The notes under the pieces: generated by a model | Told to the model about the DNA's origin: nothing | Database searches by the model: none | Seen by the model: only the letters and a program-made list of their open reading frames with translations | Made by a program: the position numbers and the translations under genes | Shown here: piece after piece, positions 5,059 to 6,107 of the stretch | Position numbering within the stretch: position 1 is the first letter of the stretch | Layout: every line of letters begins with the position of its first letter | Assembly (NCBI GenBank): GCA_937905915.1 | Contig: CALCVR010000349.1 | Coordinates: forward strand, 1 to 6,107 | DNA: 6,107 nucleotides | From: an uncultured Eubacteriaceae bacterium | Lineage (GTDB): Bacteria; Bacillota; Clostridia; Oscillospirales; Acutalibacteraceae | Direction of reading: 5' to 3'

Positions 5059-6107
5059 ATGGCTTTTTTTGTGTCCCCAGAGGAAACTTTATATACAGCT
5101 TTAAGTAGCAAACAATCCTTTGTCCGCTTGGAGCATTGCGTGGGATCTTTGGAGACGGTATTTAAAAACGCGTTCAAAAGGGACCGTCGCCTTATCGCTA
5201 TCTTTTCCAGCTACGAAGCCAACTATATGAAAAAGGGACTTGTCCAATTGAGCTACGACTATGACGTCACATTGCACTATCAAGAAAATGGGCCGAATAG
5301 TCTGGATGATATTATGGTAGATGATGCTGCCTGGGATGCTGGTAGCCTTTTGGAGAAAAGCGGACCCAAAGAATGCGCTATTGTTACCGATGACCCATCG
5401 GGTTTGCAGGATAAAATTACCCGTATCTTTGGCTGTATGATGGGACGATATGAGGGTATTATCAGTTGGAGAATCAATAGCTTTGCCTTTGAGAAAATGA
5501 GCACAGATACCGTGTGCTTTTTGACATATGACTATGTCCTACCGACTGTTCAGCTAAGACAGCTTCAGAGCAAAACCGCTTTTGCCGCAAAAACAATCTG
5601 GAAGAGTATTCTAGGTCGTGCACAGGTGCCGCAGTTTGTAAAGCCGTTTTTAGCTTTAAGTTATTTAAGCCAAGAATGCACTTACGATCAGCGCGCCTTT
5701 GACGAGGTGGAAGATAAGCCAAATCAAGCGCCTTCTGACCCAATACCTCACTTGGCCTACGGTCCGTTAGTAGAAAAGAGAGGGATTTGCGGCGGACTCG
5801 CCTGGGCTTTTAAACGGCTTATGGACGAAGCGGGGATCGAATGTATATGCGTCAGCGGGTACTTAAAAGAAGACCTTCATGCGGGACATATGTGGGATTT
5901 AGTAAAATTAGACGGTCAATACTATCATGTGGATCCGACGTGGGGCATCAAGGGCTCCGGTGTATTTATCGGAGGCTTCATGCAGCCGGATGCTTTTATG
6001 AGAAACACACATCTTTGGGAAGAAGAGCACTATCCCAAAGCAAGGGGGATGCGATTTCAGTATGATTTTATTGAGGACTATCTGGCACAAAACGGCGGGG
6101 GTTTTTT
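5059..6107 (+). CDS. Transglutaminase-like (papain-fold) domain protein, 3' end cut
   Basis: The frame from ATG 5059 is open to the last base, giving 349 complete codons with no stop, so the C-terminus is missing. Residues 1 to about 225 are an unrecognised region with no signal peptide or membrane segment (it begins MAFFVSPEETLYTAL). The region from about 230 is a transglutaminase-like domain: AYGPLVEKRGICGGLAWAF carries the presumed nucleophile Cys244, AGHMWDLVKLDG carries His277, and YYHVDPTWG carries Asp292. The spacing and the VDPTW ending are typical of the bacterial transglut_core/CYK3-like class, except that HMWD replaces the usual HAWN. Members act as cysteine proteases, amidases or cross-linking enzymes. 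It lies 13 bases after the immunity gene and is clearly part of the operon. Possible roles are processing or modifying the toxin or another partner, or a second effector; none is shown. Family assignment is good, function open. Confidence 0.85.
   Translation, partial: MAFFVSPEETLYTALSSKQSFVRLEHCVGSLETVFKNAFKRDRRLIAIFSSYEANYMKKGLVQLSYDYDVTLHYQENGPNSLDDIMVDDAAWDAGSLLEKSGPKECAIVTDDPSGLQDKITRIFGCMMGRYEGIISWRINSFAFEKMSTDTVCFLTYDYVLPTVQLRQLQSKTAFAAKTIWKSILGRAQVPQFVKPFLALSYLSQECTYDQRAFDEVEDKPNQAPSDPIPHLAYGPLVEKRGICGGLAWAFKRLMDEAGIECICVSGYLKEDLHAGHMWDLVKLDGQYYHVDPTWGIKGSGVFIGGFMQPDAFMRNTHLWEEEHYPKARGMRFQYDFIEDYLAQNGGGF

Noticed and set aside
5474..5743. Antisense open frame of 89 codons opposite the transglutaminase-like gene
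   Set aside because: The sense strand is continuously open with a recognisable domain and a strong ribosome binding site; the antisense protein has no family features.
6095..6107. G-run followed by T-run at the right edge as a terminator
   Set aside because: It is in frame within the still-open transglutaminase-like gene, no matching C-rich arm precedes it, and the window ends there.
1..6107. tRNA, rRNA, CRISPR array, insertion sequence ends
   Set aside because: No regularly spaced repeats, transposase-like protein, terminal inverted repeats or tRNA-like folds were seen; nearly all bases are accounted for by coding sequence.

Overview
The window appears to be one continuous plus-strand transcription unit from a Gram-positive, probably Firmicutes/Clostridia-like genome of intermediate GC content. 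The assignment rests on G-rich Shine-Dalgarno sites, tight gene packing, and a nuclease/immunity pair of the YeeF-YezG type, which is best known from Firmicutes. No organism can be named from the sequence alone. All six genes point the same way, the gaps between them run from 5 to 52 bases, and no terminator is visible anywhere.

Layout. At the left edge are two small, very acidic, paralogous proteins of about 80 residues (1-240, missing its first few codons, and 264-506). They share a VSKEQYD...GYDDMSDEE core and look like a tandem duplication. A 52-base gap follows, then a 1166-residue P-loop ATPase of the HerA/VirB4 (DUF87-like) class starting at GTG 559. It has a Walker A GASGSGKS, a Walker B VLEEAH, and a Ser/Gly/Thr-rich segment of about 94 residues inside its N-terminal half. 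Five bases later comes a 185-residue DNA/RNA non-specific endonuclease (Endonuclease_NS_2 type) with no visible delivery domain. Six bases after that is a YezG/DUF600-like immunity protein. The last gene (5059 to the window end, cut off) encodes a cytoplasmic-looking protein whose C-terminal part is a transglutaminase-like (papain-fold) domain with an apparently intact Cys-His-Asp triad.

How they may work together. The best-supported relationship is nuclease toxin plus adjacent immunity protein, the classic polymorphic-toxin arrangement. The unusual part is the context. The nuclease domain, normally the C-terminal tip of a large secreted LXG/WXG-type protein, is here a free-standing small protein directly behind a large HerA/VirB4-like motor, with acidic small proteins upstream and a transglutaminase-like enzyme downstream. 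One inference is that the ATPase, the acidic proteins and the transglutaminase-like protein form a delivery, processing or modification apparatus for an exchangeable toxin cassette. An alternative is an intracellular defence or DNA-processing operon in which the nuclease is the effector and the YezG-like protein restrains it. The sequence does not decide between these.
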